A DNA stretch of 64,000 bases. Origin: JAJTGZ01 sp964403525 (GTDB taxonomy: Bacteria > Planctomycetota > Phycisphaerae > Phycisphaerales > UBA1924). The stretch covers positions 13,516-77,515 of the forward strand of contig CAYOGE010000014.1 of assembly GCA_964403525.1 (NCBI GenBank), written 5' to 3'. The notes beneath the pieces were generated by a model that worked only from the letters and a program-made list of their open reading frames with translations, searched no databases and was not told where the DNA came from. The number at the start of each line of letters is the position of its first letter. Within the stretch, counting starts at the first letter, position 1. Below, one piece after another: positions 24,594-34,680 of the stretch. Both the position numbers and the translations under genes were made by a program.

Positions 24594-24799
24594 CGCTGGT
24601 GATCTTTGACCGTCGCCGGCGGTGGGGCGGCCTGCCGCTTGTTCTCAAACGGAGGGACCACGATCACCTCGGCCTCCGCTGGGGCCCTCGGCCGGGCCGG
24701 GCGTCGGTCCCAGTGACGTCGCCAGAAAAGGTAATAGATAACCCGCACGGTGACCAGACCGATCAGCACCAGCGCCGGGATGCCGACGTTTAACCACAC
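24590..24799 (-). CDS. Small single-span membrane protein coupled to the P-ATPase
   Basis: 69 residues from GTG 24799. One transmembrane helix (residues ~3–24) is followed by an Arg/Trp-rich stretch (FWRRHWDRRPARPR) and a Pro/Ala-rich cytoplasmic tail. The stop overlaps the P-ATPase start by 4 bases, so translation is probably coupled. It matches no family I recognise. Small membrane subunits are known to accompany some P-type ATPases, which makes a regulatory or stabilising role plausible but unproven. A longer start at 24841 would run into the divergent gene and is less likely. Confidence 0.55.
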   Translation of the reverse strand: MWLNVGIPALVLIGLVTVRVIYYLFWRRHWDRRPARPRAPAEAEVIVVPPFENKRQAAPPPATVKDHQR

Positions 24800-24810
24800 C
24801 GTAGATTGTT

Positions 24811-24816
24811 TACACT
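24811..24816 (+). promoter_or_regulatory. -10 box of likely leaderless zinc-ribbon membrane protein gene
   Basis: TACACT, 6 bases, then ATG 24823. The divergent small membrane protein starts only 23 bases away on the other strand. Confidence 0.5.
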
Positions 24817-24822
24817 CCGGCG

Positions 24823-25581
24823 ATGGCGAAGAGACCCCCACCCACCGCCGCCGCGCAGGTTGCGGGCGTGTTTGCGGGCATCTTCAGCGCCGGCACGGCC
24901 CTGGTGCTCGTCTGGAGCTTCACGCCGATCTTCATGCTCAGCCCGAGCGACCCTGAGGGCCGCGCCGCACTCGCCGCGCTCCTGCTGGTCGTCGGCCTGC
25001 TGGGCTTCCTGGTCTATCGGAGCAGTGTCCGCCTCGCCGCTCGGGTCTTTGTGATCCGCGCCGGGCGATTTGAGGTCCCGAGCGCTCTGGTGGTCCCCTG
25101 CCTGGAAGCGTGCGACTTCCCCTGCCCGCGCTGCGGGTACAGCCTGCGCGGGCTGCAGCAGCCTGTCTGCCCGGAATGCAACGAGCCCGTCCGGCTGGCG
25201 CTGAGCGACTACCACGCCCGCCCGCCGGCCGACGGATTCGGCCTCGTGCTTGGCTGGCTGCTGGTGACAACGGCTTGCTCGCTGCTTGTCAGCGCTTACG
25301 CCGTCAAGCTGGTCTTTCAGATCTACGCGATGATGTCATCGATGGGCGGCGCCGCGATGGCCGGTGGCGGCTCGTTGTCGTACGTCGTCTGGTACGCGAT
25401 CTACGGCCTGGTGCCCCTGGGCACATTTGTCGTCTGCCTCGCGCGATTCTACTTCCTGTTGTTCGCCAAGGGCGAGAAGGCCGCGCGGTGGACCCGCTCA
25501 ACCGTGCTCGCCCTCGCGATCGCCTTCGCCTGCTGGCTGCTGCTGCTGGGCGTGATCGCAGCGTTCGGCCTCCTGCAATAA
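24823..25581 (+). CDS. Membrane protein with internal zinc ribbon
   Basis: 252 residues. Two N-terminal membrane helices (~13–37 and ~48–65), a cytoplasmic zinc ribbon (CPRCGYSLRGLQQPVCPEC, near residues 100–118), then at least three more membrane helices (~142–167, ~185–212, ~225–250). The Cys pattern C-x2-C-x-Y-x-L-R-G…C-P-x-C is common in planctomycete membrane proteins of unknown function and recurs at 31985–32467. No enzymatic motif is visible. It stands alone between divergent and independent genes. Confidence 0.65.
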   Translation: MAKRPPPTAAAQVAGVFAGIFSAGTALVLVWSFTPIFMLSPSDPEGRAALAALLLVVGLLGFLVYRSSVRLAARVFVIRAGRFEVPSALVVPCLEACDFPCPRCGYSLRGLQQPVCPECNEPVRLALSDYHARPPADGFGLVLGWLLVTTACSLLVSAYAVKLVFQIYAMMSSMGGAAMAGGGSLSYVVWYAIYGLVPLGTFVVCLARFYFLLFAKGEKAARWTRSTVLALAIAFACWLLLLGVIAAFGLLQ

Positions 25582-25761
25582 GCGTCCCTCAGCCAATGGC
25601 TGCGCGGCGTGCATTAATGACAGCGGTCTCAGGCCCGTGCTCGTCGAGCCTGTTTCGGCAGTCGCCAAACCGCCGCCTCAACCCGCTCGTATAGACGACC
25701 GATAAGACCACCGGACACTCGGCACACCGCCGCACCCCGCACCTCCCTTCCAGGAGGCTCC

Positions 25762-27285
25762 ATGGTCGCCCGCGCGATGGACACACCGCTGCCCGCCCGA
25801 CTCGAGTCGCTCCGCGAGTCGATCTGCGCAAAGGCCGCAGACTACGGGCTCACGTTCTCGCCGGTCGTCTTTGAGTGCGTGCCGTTCACCATGATGAACC
25901 AGCTCGCGGCGTACGGCGGGTTCCCGCTGCGCTACCCGCACTGGCGCTGGGGGATGGAGTTCGAGAAGCTCTCCAAGCGTGACGCCTACGGGCTCGGGCG
26001 CATCTACGAGATGGTGATCAACACCGACCCGGTCTACGCCTACCTGCAGGAGAGCAACTCCGAGACGGACCAGAAGCTGGTGATGGCCCACGTCTACGGG
26101 CACGCCGACTTTTTCAAGAACAACCTCTGGTTCGCCAAGACCGACCGCAAGATGCTCGATCAGATGGCCAACCACGCCACCCGCGTGCGCCGGCACATCG
26201 ACGCCCACGGGCACGACGTGGTGGAACGGTTCATCGACGCCTGCCACAGCGTCGAGTGGCTCATCGACCCGCACTCTGTCTACCGCGGCAAGGGCGACGG
26301 CGCCGTGCCGCACAGCCGCCACGAGCCGGACCGCTTCCCGGCGAAGGACTACCTCGACCCGTTCATCAACCCGCGGAGCACGATCGAGAGCCAGCAGCGC
26401 GAGCGCGACGAGCGGGCACGATCTGCCAGCGGCAAGCACCCGGCGAGCCCGACCCGCGACGTCGCCCTCTTCCTGCTCAAGCACGCGCCGCTGGCGCCGT
26501 GGCAGCAGGACATCCTCTCCATGATCCGCAGCGAGGCCTACTACTTCGCGCCGCAGGCGATGACCAAGATCATGAACGAGGGGTGGGCAAGCTACTGGCA
26601 CAGCAAGCTGATGACCGGACACTTCGCCGACGGCAGCGAGATCGTCTGCTATTGCCAGCAGCACGCCGGAGTGCTGCACATGCCCGAGGGGGCGTTCAAC
26701 CCGTACAAGATCGGCATCGAGCTGTGGCGGGACATCGAGCAGCGCTGGAACACCGGCCGGCACGGGCCAAAGTGGGAGGCCATGACCGGCCTGGGCCAGA
26801 AGGAGGCCTACGACGACCGCTCGATGCAGGGGCGCGACAAGATCTTCCAGGTGCGGTCGGTCTACAACGACGCGATGTTCATCGAGGAGTTCTTCACGCC
26901 CGAGTTCTGCCAGCGCCACCGCTTCTTCGTCACCAAGCCCGACACCGAAGGGATCGCCCCGGCGCCCGCTCGCTCGTTCGAGAAGGTCAAGGCCACCCTT
27001 CTGCACCACCTGACCAACCGCGGAGAGCCGATCGTGTACGTCGTCGACGGCAACTACCTCAACCGCGGCGAGCTCTACCTCGCCCACGACTTTGGCGGCA
27101 TGGAGATCGATGCCCAGCGTGCCCAGCGCGTGCTCGCGAACCTGCGCACCCTCTGGGGGCGCCCGGTCCACCTCCAGGCCGTCCTCCGCGACGAGCCGAC
27201 GCTCTTCTCTTGCGGCGGCGAAGACGGCGCAGTGACGACCGAGCGCATCACCGACTCAACACCGCGCCCGGCCCACACAATTTAA
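25762..27285 (+). CDS. SpoVR family protein
   Basis: 507 residues, the usual length of the family. Conserved SpoVR segments are visible: 'CVPFTMMNQLAAYGGFP', 'WRWGMEFEKLSK', 'GLGRIYEMVINTDP', 'MAHVYGHADFFKNN', 'ILSMIRSEAYYFAPQ', 'KIMNEGWASYWHS' and 'NPYKIGIELWRDIE'. The family is named for a Bacillus spore-cortex mutant but is widespread in non-spore-formers, where it is linked to stress and a YeaG-type kinase; its chemistry is unknown. The His/Glu-rich 'EGWASYWH' and 'HVYGHAD' segments could bind metal. The start ATG has a strong AGGAGG ribosome binding site. The usual partner genes (yeaG, yeaH) are absent. The 180-base upstream gap contains a TATAGA candidate -10 box near 25692. Confidence 0.9.
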   Translation: MVARAMDTPLPARLESLRESICAKAADYGLTFSPVVFECVPFTMMNQLAAYGGFPLRYPHWRWGMEFEKLSKRDAYGLGRIYEMVINTDPVYAYLQESNSETDQKLVMAHVYGHADFFKNNLWFAKTDRKMLDQMANHATRVRRHIDAHGHDVVERFIDACHSVEWLIDPHSVYRGKGDGAVPHSRHEPDRFPAKDYLDPFINPRSTIESQQRERDERARSASGKHPASPTRDVALFLLKHAPLAPWQQDILSMIRSEAYYFAPQAMTKIMNEGWASYWHSKLMTGHFADGSEIVCYCQQHAGVLHMPEGAFNPYKIGIELWRDIEQRWNTGRHGPKWEAMTGLGQKEAYDDRSMQGRDKIFQVRSVYNDAMFIEEFFTPEFCQRHRFFVTKPDTEGIAPAPARSFEKVKATLLHHLTNRGEPIVYVVDGNYLNRGELYLAHDFGGMEIDAQRAQRVLANLRTLWGRPVHLQAVLRDEPTLFSCGGEDGAVTTERITDSTPRPAHTI

Positions 27286-27304
27286 GGCGAGCGGTGCCAC
27301 GGGC

Positions 27305-27333
27305 AAAAGAAAAACCGCCGGCAAAACCGGCGG
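27305..27333 (-). terminator. Intrinsic terminator of the small lipoprotein gene
   Basis: On the minus strand: CCGCCGG, loop TTTTG, CCGGCGG, then TTTTTCTTTT. It lies just after the stop of the minus-strand lipoprotein gene and between two convergent genes. Confidence 0.85.
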
Positions 27334-27359
27334 CGACGTTCGCTGAAAGCGAAGCTTGA

Positions 27360-27620
27360 TTACTTGATCGGATAGGGCGTCAGGTGCGACGGGCGATCGA
27401 AGAGCCAGAAACGGCCCATGTCGTCCCACATCAGACGCAGGTTGGTGTCGGCGGTGTGGGCGACACCGTTGTTCACCTGCGCGGCGGTCGTCACCGGGCC
27501 CATCTGTGCCGGCGTCGGGTCGGCGAGCGACTCGCGACGCACCGCGTCGGCGCAGCCACCGAGCAACGTCGCCGCGGCGACAAATCCGAAACCCACCTTC
27601 AAACCAACGGCCTTGCGCAT
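27360..27620 (-). CDS. Small lipoprotein of unknown function
   Basis: 86 residues. A basic start (MRKAVGLKVG), a hydrophobic core and the lipobox L-G-G-C with Cys at residue 23 make it a clear lipoprotein; the mature part is about 64 residues. It has a textbook sigma-70 promoter (27651–27673), an AAGGAG ribosome binding site 6 bases before the ATG, and a strong terminator, so it looks like a well-expressed monocistronic gene. The mature sequence (residues 24–86) has no motif that I recognise; it contains 'RLMWDDMGRFWLFDRPS'. It may be an envelope-stability or surface lipoprotein. Confidence 0.7.
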   Translation of the reverse strand: MRKAVGLKVGFGFVAAATLLGGCADAVRRESLADPTPAQMGPVTTAAQVNNGVAHTADTNLRLMWDDMGRFWLFDRPSHLTPYPIK

Positions 27621-27644
27621 CTGGAACTCCTTGTCCGAGAAGGG

Positions 27645-27673
27645 TTTGTATCAGCTTTCGCCCTCGGGGTCAA
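27645..27673 (-). promoter_or_regulatory. Consensus sigma-70 promoter of small lipoprotein gene
   Basis: TTGACC (27673 to 27668), a 17-base spacer and TACAAA (27650 to 27645) on the minus strand. Confidence 0.75.
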
Positions 27674-27831
27674 CCCGCCACAGACGCCCGACACTGGTGT
27701 AAGGTGATCGACGCAGGCCGCCGAACGAGCCGGACGGAATGTGAACAAACGGTGGAAAAACCGTACACGGAATGTGGAATCACGGCGGCTGGCCGTATCA
27801 GGTTTTTTACTGGTCTGCGCCCGTGGAGCGG

Positions 27832-27860
27832 CTCACGTTGGGCCCTGATTCGGCCGATAG
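27832..27860 (+). promoter_or_regulatory. Sigma-28 (FliA)-type promoter before the YjfB-like gene
   Basis: CTCACG (27832–27837), exactly 15 bases, then GCCGATAG (27853–27860). The flagellar sigma-28 consensus is CTAAAG–N15–GCCGATAA. The start codon follows 7 bases later, so the mRNA would be leaderless or nearly so. Confidence 0.55.
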
Positions 27861-27867
27861 GTTCAGC

Positions 27868-28089
27868 ATGTGTAGCTCTTGCAGTTCAGCGTCTGGATCA
27901 AGCGACCCCGTTTCCGCGTTCGTCGCCGCCCGCCAGGCGCAGATCAGCCAGCAGGCCGCGCTGAAGGCAGCGAAGATGGCGATGGACATCTCAAAGGAAT
28001 CTGGAACGCGCCTGATCGAGAGCCTCATCAAGTCGGCCAACGCCGCGCAGGCGGGCGCGGCCGAGGGCATGATCGATGTGCTGGCGTAG
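27868..28089 (+). CDS. YjfB-like putative motility protein
   Basis: 73 residues from ATG 27868. The helical body 'PVSAFVAARQAQISQQAALKAAKMAMDISKESG' followed by 'LIESLIKSANAAQAGAAEG' fits the small YjfB family annotated as putative motility protein. The N-terminus carries a CSSCSS cluster. A sigma-28-type promoter sits directly upstream, and motA/motB are 5.5 kb away, both consistent with a flagellar role. An upstream in-frame ATG at 27772 would precede the promoter and is less likely. The molecular role is unknown for the family. Confidence 0.55.
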   Translation: MCSSCSSASGSSDPVSAFVAARQAQISQQAALKAAKMAMDISKESGTRLIESLIKSANAAQAGAAEGMIDVLA

Positions 28090-28265
28090 TTCGGAGTAGG
28101 GGGCTGCCAAACTGACGGGTGCGGCGGGGTTCGGGCGGGGTTTTTTGGCCAACCAGCGGGCGCGCCGTTTGCCTCTTGACTGTCGAACCAGCAGGCCGAG
28201 GTCTTCGTTCAATCGCTTGAGCGGTGTTCGGAGGCGGTCTCTGCTGATTAGACGGAGGCACGCAC

Positions 28266-31003
<2,738 letters not shown>

Positions 31004-31007
<4 letters not shown>

Positions 31008-31951
31008 CGGGCGGGCGCGGCGCCCGCACCCCTGACCGAAGCGACCAGCGCGTTCTGCTCAGCGCCGAGCGCCTGGATGCGCTTCGCCGACGCGTTGAAC
31101 TCGGCGAGTGCATCCTCAGACTCAAAGACGGTCAGCCCCTCGTTGTTGAACTCCCAGTGCCCGAAGTTGTCCCGCAGCACGGAGACGTAGTGGACCATCT
31201 CGTCGATGAGCTTGCGGTCGAGCTGGCGTATGCGGCGGAGCGTGTCGATCCCGCCGCTCCCTCTGTTGTACCCCGTCCAGAACTCGGCGCGGTAAGAATC
31301 GGACAGGCCGTGCCTGTCGAACACGGCCTCGATATCGGCCTTGAGGGTGTCAAGGCGCGCCAGGGTCGTTGTGTTGGCGGCCCGCATCGCCCGCAGGATG
31401 CTGAGCCGCTCGTCGATGACGGCGAGCTTGCCGAGTGATTTGGGGGCGACGCCACCCTTAGCCATGAAGTCGGCGCTGAGCTCGTTGGCTTCTTTGAACA
31501 CCGCGGTCGACAGCGCCTCGGTCTCGGCTATCGCGGCGGTGCTGCGAACCCGCGTGGCAGCGCCGGCCCGCCCGATCGTCGCCAGCGCAGTCATGGGGAC
31601 GTACAGCAGCGAGAGCCCCGCCAGCAGCGAAGCGCCGACAGTGAACAGCACGCTGCGCGCCCGCAGTTGCTTCACCGCGAGGGCAACACCAAGCAGCACC
31701 AGCGGCACAAGGAGCACGCAGAACATCGCACCGAGGTTCGCGCCGAGTGTGAACCCCGGGCCCTCGGCCGGGTCAGTCGGCGCCACCGCCGTCGCGACCA
31801 CCGCCGTGGCGACCAGCAGCACCACCGAGCAGATGATCAGCCAGTGCCGCCAACTGCCGAGCCTGAAGCGCAGCGGGTCGTTCTGAGGCGTCAGCGTGTT
31901 GGGCTTTGGGAACGGTGAGGCGGTCACCACGGGGGGCGGCGTCGGGTTCAT
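31004..31951 (-). CDS. Membrane protein of unknown function
   Basis: 315 residues. A Pro-rich N-terminus (residues 1–30) is followed by three hydrophobic segments (~35–57, ~70–93, ~100–122), and then a ~190-residue helical soluble domain. The domain contains 'LDTLKADIEAVFDRHGLSD' and 'RIRQLDRKLIDEMVHYVSVLRDN' and looks coiled-coil-like; it resembles the sensing part of some transducers, but no signalling domain is attached. I do not recognise the family. A -10-like TACGCT lies 8 bases before the ATG. It lies 33 bases downstream of the zinc-ribbon gene, in the same direction. Confidence 0.55.
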
Positions 31952-31984
31952 GGGGCGAGAGCGTACCGAATCACCCCAGCCGCT

Positions 31985-32467
31985 TCACGCCGGCACCATC
32001 ACGTCGATGCCGCACTCCGGGCAACGCCCGTGGGCGGCCGGGGTCACGCCCGCCAGGTCGTACTCGCACCGCCGGCAGTGGCCTCGCTTGAGGGGCCTGG
32101 CCAGCCAGAGCAGGGCCGAGGTCGCCATGAAGGCGCTGACGCCCATGAGCAGCCAGGCTGCGCCGCCGCTGGCAGGCTCAAGCAGCACCACCGCCAGAGC
32201 ACCCACGCACGATGAAACCAGACCCGCCGTCAAGCCGCTGACGGCCCGCCGGGCCTTGCCCGCGTACGGCGTGAGCAGCCGGGGGGAACGCAGCGAGCGT
32301 GCCAATTCGGCCGCCGCCCAAGTGGCCAGCAGCGGCACCAGCCCGAGGGTGAGGATGGCCGCGCTGGCGGTCGGGTGCGTCTCCCACCAGGTGTCGGTGC
32401 TGATCAACAGCGAAGACGCGGCGAGGGCGGCGTAAACGAGCGCCGAACCGATCAGGAAGATGATCAT
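31985..32467 (-). CDS. Membrane protein with C-terminal zinc ribbon
   Basis: 160 residues. Four hydrophobic segments (~3–22, ~35–55, ~80–100, ~105–122) are followed by a C-terminal zinc ribbon CRRCEYDLAG…CPECG (residues ~131–153). The ribbon matches the one in the membrane protein at 24823–25581. The start overlaps the stop of the last Cys-rich paralogue by 4 bases (ATGA), so it is the last gene of a five-gene translationally coupled chain. The function is unknown. Confidence 0.6.
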   Translation of the reverse strand: MIIFLIGSALVYAALAASSLLISTDTWWETHPTASAAILTLGLVPLLATWAAAELARSLRSPRLLTPYAGKARRAVSGLTAGLVSSCVGALAVVLLEPASGGAAWLLMGVSAFMATSALLWLARPLKRGHCRRCEYDLAGVTPAAHGRCPECGIDVMVPA

Positions 32468-33012
32468 GGCTTAGCTCCGTTGGGGGCAGGAGGTGCCGGC
32501 GTGGGCGGGATGCAGACGATGCCGCCCGTAAACGTCTGCACCGGCGGCTGGGTCTGCCTGCCGATGGCTTTCGCAACCGCGGTGAACGGGTGATACCCCG
32601 CCCAGGCTGCGCCGGGCCCTTGTTCCATGGCCGCGGCCCAGCCGATGAGCGTGGTGATGCCAAGCGCCGCCGCCACGCGGGCAGCGCTGCGGCGGGCCCG
32701 TACGCGCAGCGACTCGACGCCGACTGGGCAGTCGGCGGTGAGGATGGTGCCGTCGGCGCGCCGGTAGATGCGGGCGCAGAGGCGTTCGATCGGTGAGCCG
32801 TCGTCGTTAAACGCCGAACGCAGGAGCGCCTCCGCCTCGGCCTCGCTCATCCCGGCGATGTTGTGAACGTCGAGCCTGCACGCGGCGCAGTGGCGCGTCC
32901 GCTCGTCGCCGGTCATCTCCTCCCAGCGTTCGTGGCACGGCGCGGCGATCTGTGCGCGTTGAAGCAGCGGCAGAGACACGGAGGGGGCAGGGGCTGCAGC
33001 GGCCGTTGTCAT
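32464..33012 (-). CDS. Cys-rich membrane protein, tandem paralogue 4
   Basis: 182 residues from ATG 33012. It has the same layout as its three upstream paralogues: a short N-terminus 'SLPLLQRAQIAAPC', then W-x2-M-x-GDE-x3-RHC-x2-C (a CxxC pair), 'VHNIAGMSEAEAEALL', then 'RLCARIYRRADGTILTADCPVG', a hydrophobic segment (~115–133) and a Pro-rich C-terminal tail. Conserved cysteines are the A-P-C, the CxxC pair, the Cys before R-x-Y-R-R and the Cys in DCPVG. They may bind a metal or form disulfides. The function is unknown. Both ends overlap neighbours by 4 bases. Confidence 0.65.
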   Translation of the reverse strand: MTTAAAAPAPSVSLPLLQRAQIAAPCHERWEEMTGDERTRHCAACRLDVHNIAGMSEAEAEALLRSAFNDDGSPIERLCARIYRRADGTILTADCPVGVESLRVRARRSAARVAAALGITTLIGWAAAMEQGPGAAWAGYHPFTAVAKAIGRQTQPPVQTFTGGIVCIPPTPAPPAPNGAKP

Positions 33013-33554
33013 TGCGTTGCTCCATTGCCGAGCCAGTTGAGAACGGGCGGCGCGGGCTGCGCCGGGGGCATGTAGACATCGCCCAGCACCATGCGGGTCG
33101 GGGCGGGGGGCATCACCGGGCCACCGCGCAGGTAGTTGGCCACCGCCGTCAGCGGCTGGGTGTGCGCGAAGGCGTAGCGGTTTGTCTCCCGTGCTGCGGC
33201 CCACGCGACCAGCGTGGTGAGACCGATCGCCGCCGCGGCGCGGGCGACGGCGCGGCGCGTCTTGGCGCGCACAGCGGCGAGCCCGACAGGGCAGTCCGCG
33301 GTAAGGATGGTGCCGTCTGACCGCCGGAAGATCGCGGCGCACAGGCGCTTGTTCGATGTGCCGTCGTCGTTGAGCGCGGAGCGCAGCAGGCTCTCGGCCT
33401 CCTGCTCGCTGAGCCCGGCGATGTTGTGTACGTCGAGGCTGCACCGTTCGCAGTGACGCTTGCGGTCGTCGCCCTTCATGTCTTCCCAGCGGGCCGAGCA
33501 AGGGGAAGCGATCTGGATGCGCTGCAGCAGCGGCAGCGGGAGCGACCCGTTCAT
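33009..33554 (-). CDS. Cys-rich membrane protein, tandem paralogue 3
   Basis: 181 residues from ATG 33554. N-terminal domain: 'IQIASPCSARWEDMKGDDRKRHCERC' type segment with its CxxC, 'VHNIAGLSEQEAESLL', 'RLCAAIFRRSDGTILTADCPVGLAAVR', then a basic Arg-rich patch, a hydrophobic helix (~107–125) and a C-terminal tail with many Pro residues ending in NGATQ. It is very close to paralogues 1 and 2 in its first 110 residues, but the tail after the helix is different, so the soluble tail may be the variable, specificity-giving part. It overlaps both neighbours by 4 bases. Confidence 0.65.
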   Translation of the reverse strand: MNGSLPLPLLQRIQIASPCSARWEDMKGDDRKRHCERCSLDVHNIAGLSEQEAESLLRSALNDDGTSNKRLCAAIFRRSDGTILTADCPVGLAAVRAKTRRAVARAAAAIGLTTLVAWAAARETNRYAFAHTQPLTAVANYLRGGPVMPPAPTRMVLGDVYMPPAQPAPPVLNWLGNGATQ

Positions 33555-34078
33555 CGGTGTGCCCCCGTTGACGGTTTGGTTGGCAGAAGGATGATCCCCC
33601 CGCGGATGCCGGTGTTGATGTGCGTGGTGCGCCCCACCAGCTTGGCGATGGCCGCGAACGGCTGCGACGGGCACCAGGGCATCCGCTGGCGGTTCTCGAG
33701 CGCGGCGGCCGCCGCGGCCGCGAGTGCCGTGATGCCCAGCACAGCGGCGGCACGCGCAACGGCCTTGCGGGCGCGAGCGCGGACCGCCGCCAGCCCGACG
33801 GGGCAGTCAGCGGTGATGATCGTGCCGTCGGCCCGGCGGAAGATCTGGGCGCAGATGCGCTGACCGCTCGGCTGTCCGTCAACGCCGAACCTGGCAGCGA
33901 GAAACGCCTCGGCCTCAGCGCGCGCCATCTTCGAGATGTCGTGCACGTCGAGCCGGCACTGCGCGCAGTGACGCGTGCGGTCATCTCCGGTCATGTCCTC
34001 CCAGCGCACAGAACAGGGGGAGGCGGTCTGCACGCGGTCCAGCAGCGGGAGCGAGATGGTGGGTGATGACGTGCTCAC
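33551..34078 (-). CDS. Cys-rich membrane protein, tandem paralogue 2
   Basis: 175 residues from GTG 34078. It has the same N-terminal domain (TASPCSVRWEDMTGDDRTRHCAQC), then 'VHDISKMARAEAEAFL', 'RICAQIFRRADGTIITADCPVG', an Arg/Ala-rich patch, a hydrophobic Ala-rich helix (~115–132) and a tail of about 40 residues containing 'GGIILLPTKP'. The start overlaps the stop of paralogue 1 by 4 bases (GTGA), and the stop overlaps the start of paralogue 3 by 4 bases (ATGA). The function is unknown. Confidence 0.65.
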   Translation of the reverse strand: MSTSSPTISLPLLDRVQTASPCSVRWEDMTGDDRTRHCAQCRLDVHDISKMARAEAEAFLAARFGVDGQPSGQRICAQIFRRADGTIITADCPVGLAAVRARARKAVARAAAVLGITALAAAAAAALENRQRMPWCPSQPFAAIAKLVGRTTHINTGIRGGIILLPTKPSTGAHR

Positions 34079-34680
34079 CGGTCACCCCCTTCGGCACCCG
34101 GTGTGGGTTGGCCCGGCTGGGCGGGTGCATCCGCGGGCGGTTGATGCACCAGCGACGGCGTGCCAAGGAGTTGGATCGGTGTCGGGCGCATGACCGCGAC
34201 CTTTCCCATCATCGGCGATGTCGGGGGTGGGGTCAGTGGCTGGCGGAGCCACCCCGCGATCGTTGCCAACGGTTGTGTGTACGCCAGCGGCGTGCCATGG
34301 GTTTCACGGGCCGCGGCCCAGGCGACCAGGGTCGTCAGGCCGATCGCGGCGGCGACGCGGGCGACCGTCCGCCGGGCCCTGGCCCGCACCGCGGCCAGAC
34401 CCACCGGGCAGTCGGCGGTGAGGATGGTGCCATCGGCACGCCGGTAGAACCGGGTGCAGACACGCCCGCCCGCGCCCTGGCCGTCGGCCTCCAGGTGCGT
34501 TTGCAAGAAGGCCTCGGCCTCGGCACGCCCCATGCCGGAGAGGTTGTAGACGCTGCGATCACACGCCGCGCAGTGCCGGCTGCGCTCGTCGCCGCTCATT
34601 TCTTCCCACCTGGCAGAGCACGGCGAGGCGATCTGCAGCCGGTCAAGCAGGGGGAGCGAGATGGCGTCGGGTGCCTGCAT
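34075..34680 (-). CDS. Cys-rich membrane protein, tandem paralogue 1
   Basis: 201 residues from ATG 34680, the first gene of the tandem set. The N-terminal domain is 'IASPCSARWEEMSGDERSRHC', then AAC, 'VYNLSGMGRAEAEAFL', 'RVCTRFYRRADGTILTADCPVG'; a hydrophobic helix (~120–138) and a long Pro-rich tail (~60 residues) follow. The reading frame stays open upstream for another ~350 bases through an RHS-like fragment, so a fused product starting further upstream (for example at 34935) is formally possible. I prefer ATG 34680 because it aligns with the starts of the other three copies. Confidence 0.6.
   Translation of the reverse strand: MQAPDAISLPLLDRLQIASPCSARWEEMSGDERSRHCAACDRSVYNLSGMGRAEAEAFLQTHLEADGQGAGGRVCTRFYRRADGTILTADCPVGLAAVRARARRTVARVAAAIGLTTLVAWAAARETHGTPLAYTQPLATIAGWLRQPLTPPPTSPMMGKVAVMRPTPIQLLGTPSLVHQPPADAPAQPGQPTPGAEGGDR

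Noticed and set aside
28090..28265. CIRCE or other heat-shock operator upstream of clpB
   Set aside because: No TTAGCACTC-N9-GAGTGCTAA inverted repeat or similar palindrome is present; only a weak TTGACT -35-like box was seen.
32464..33984. A single 506-codon frame covering Cys-rich paralogue 4 and DNA of paralogues 2 and 3
   Set aside because: Its first ~320 codons are a shifted frame of paralogues 2 and 3; only the part from ATG 33012 aligns with the family.
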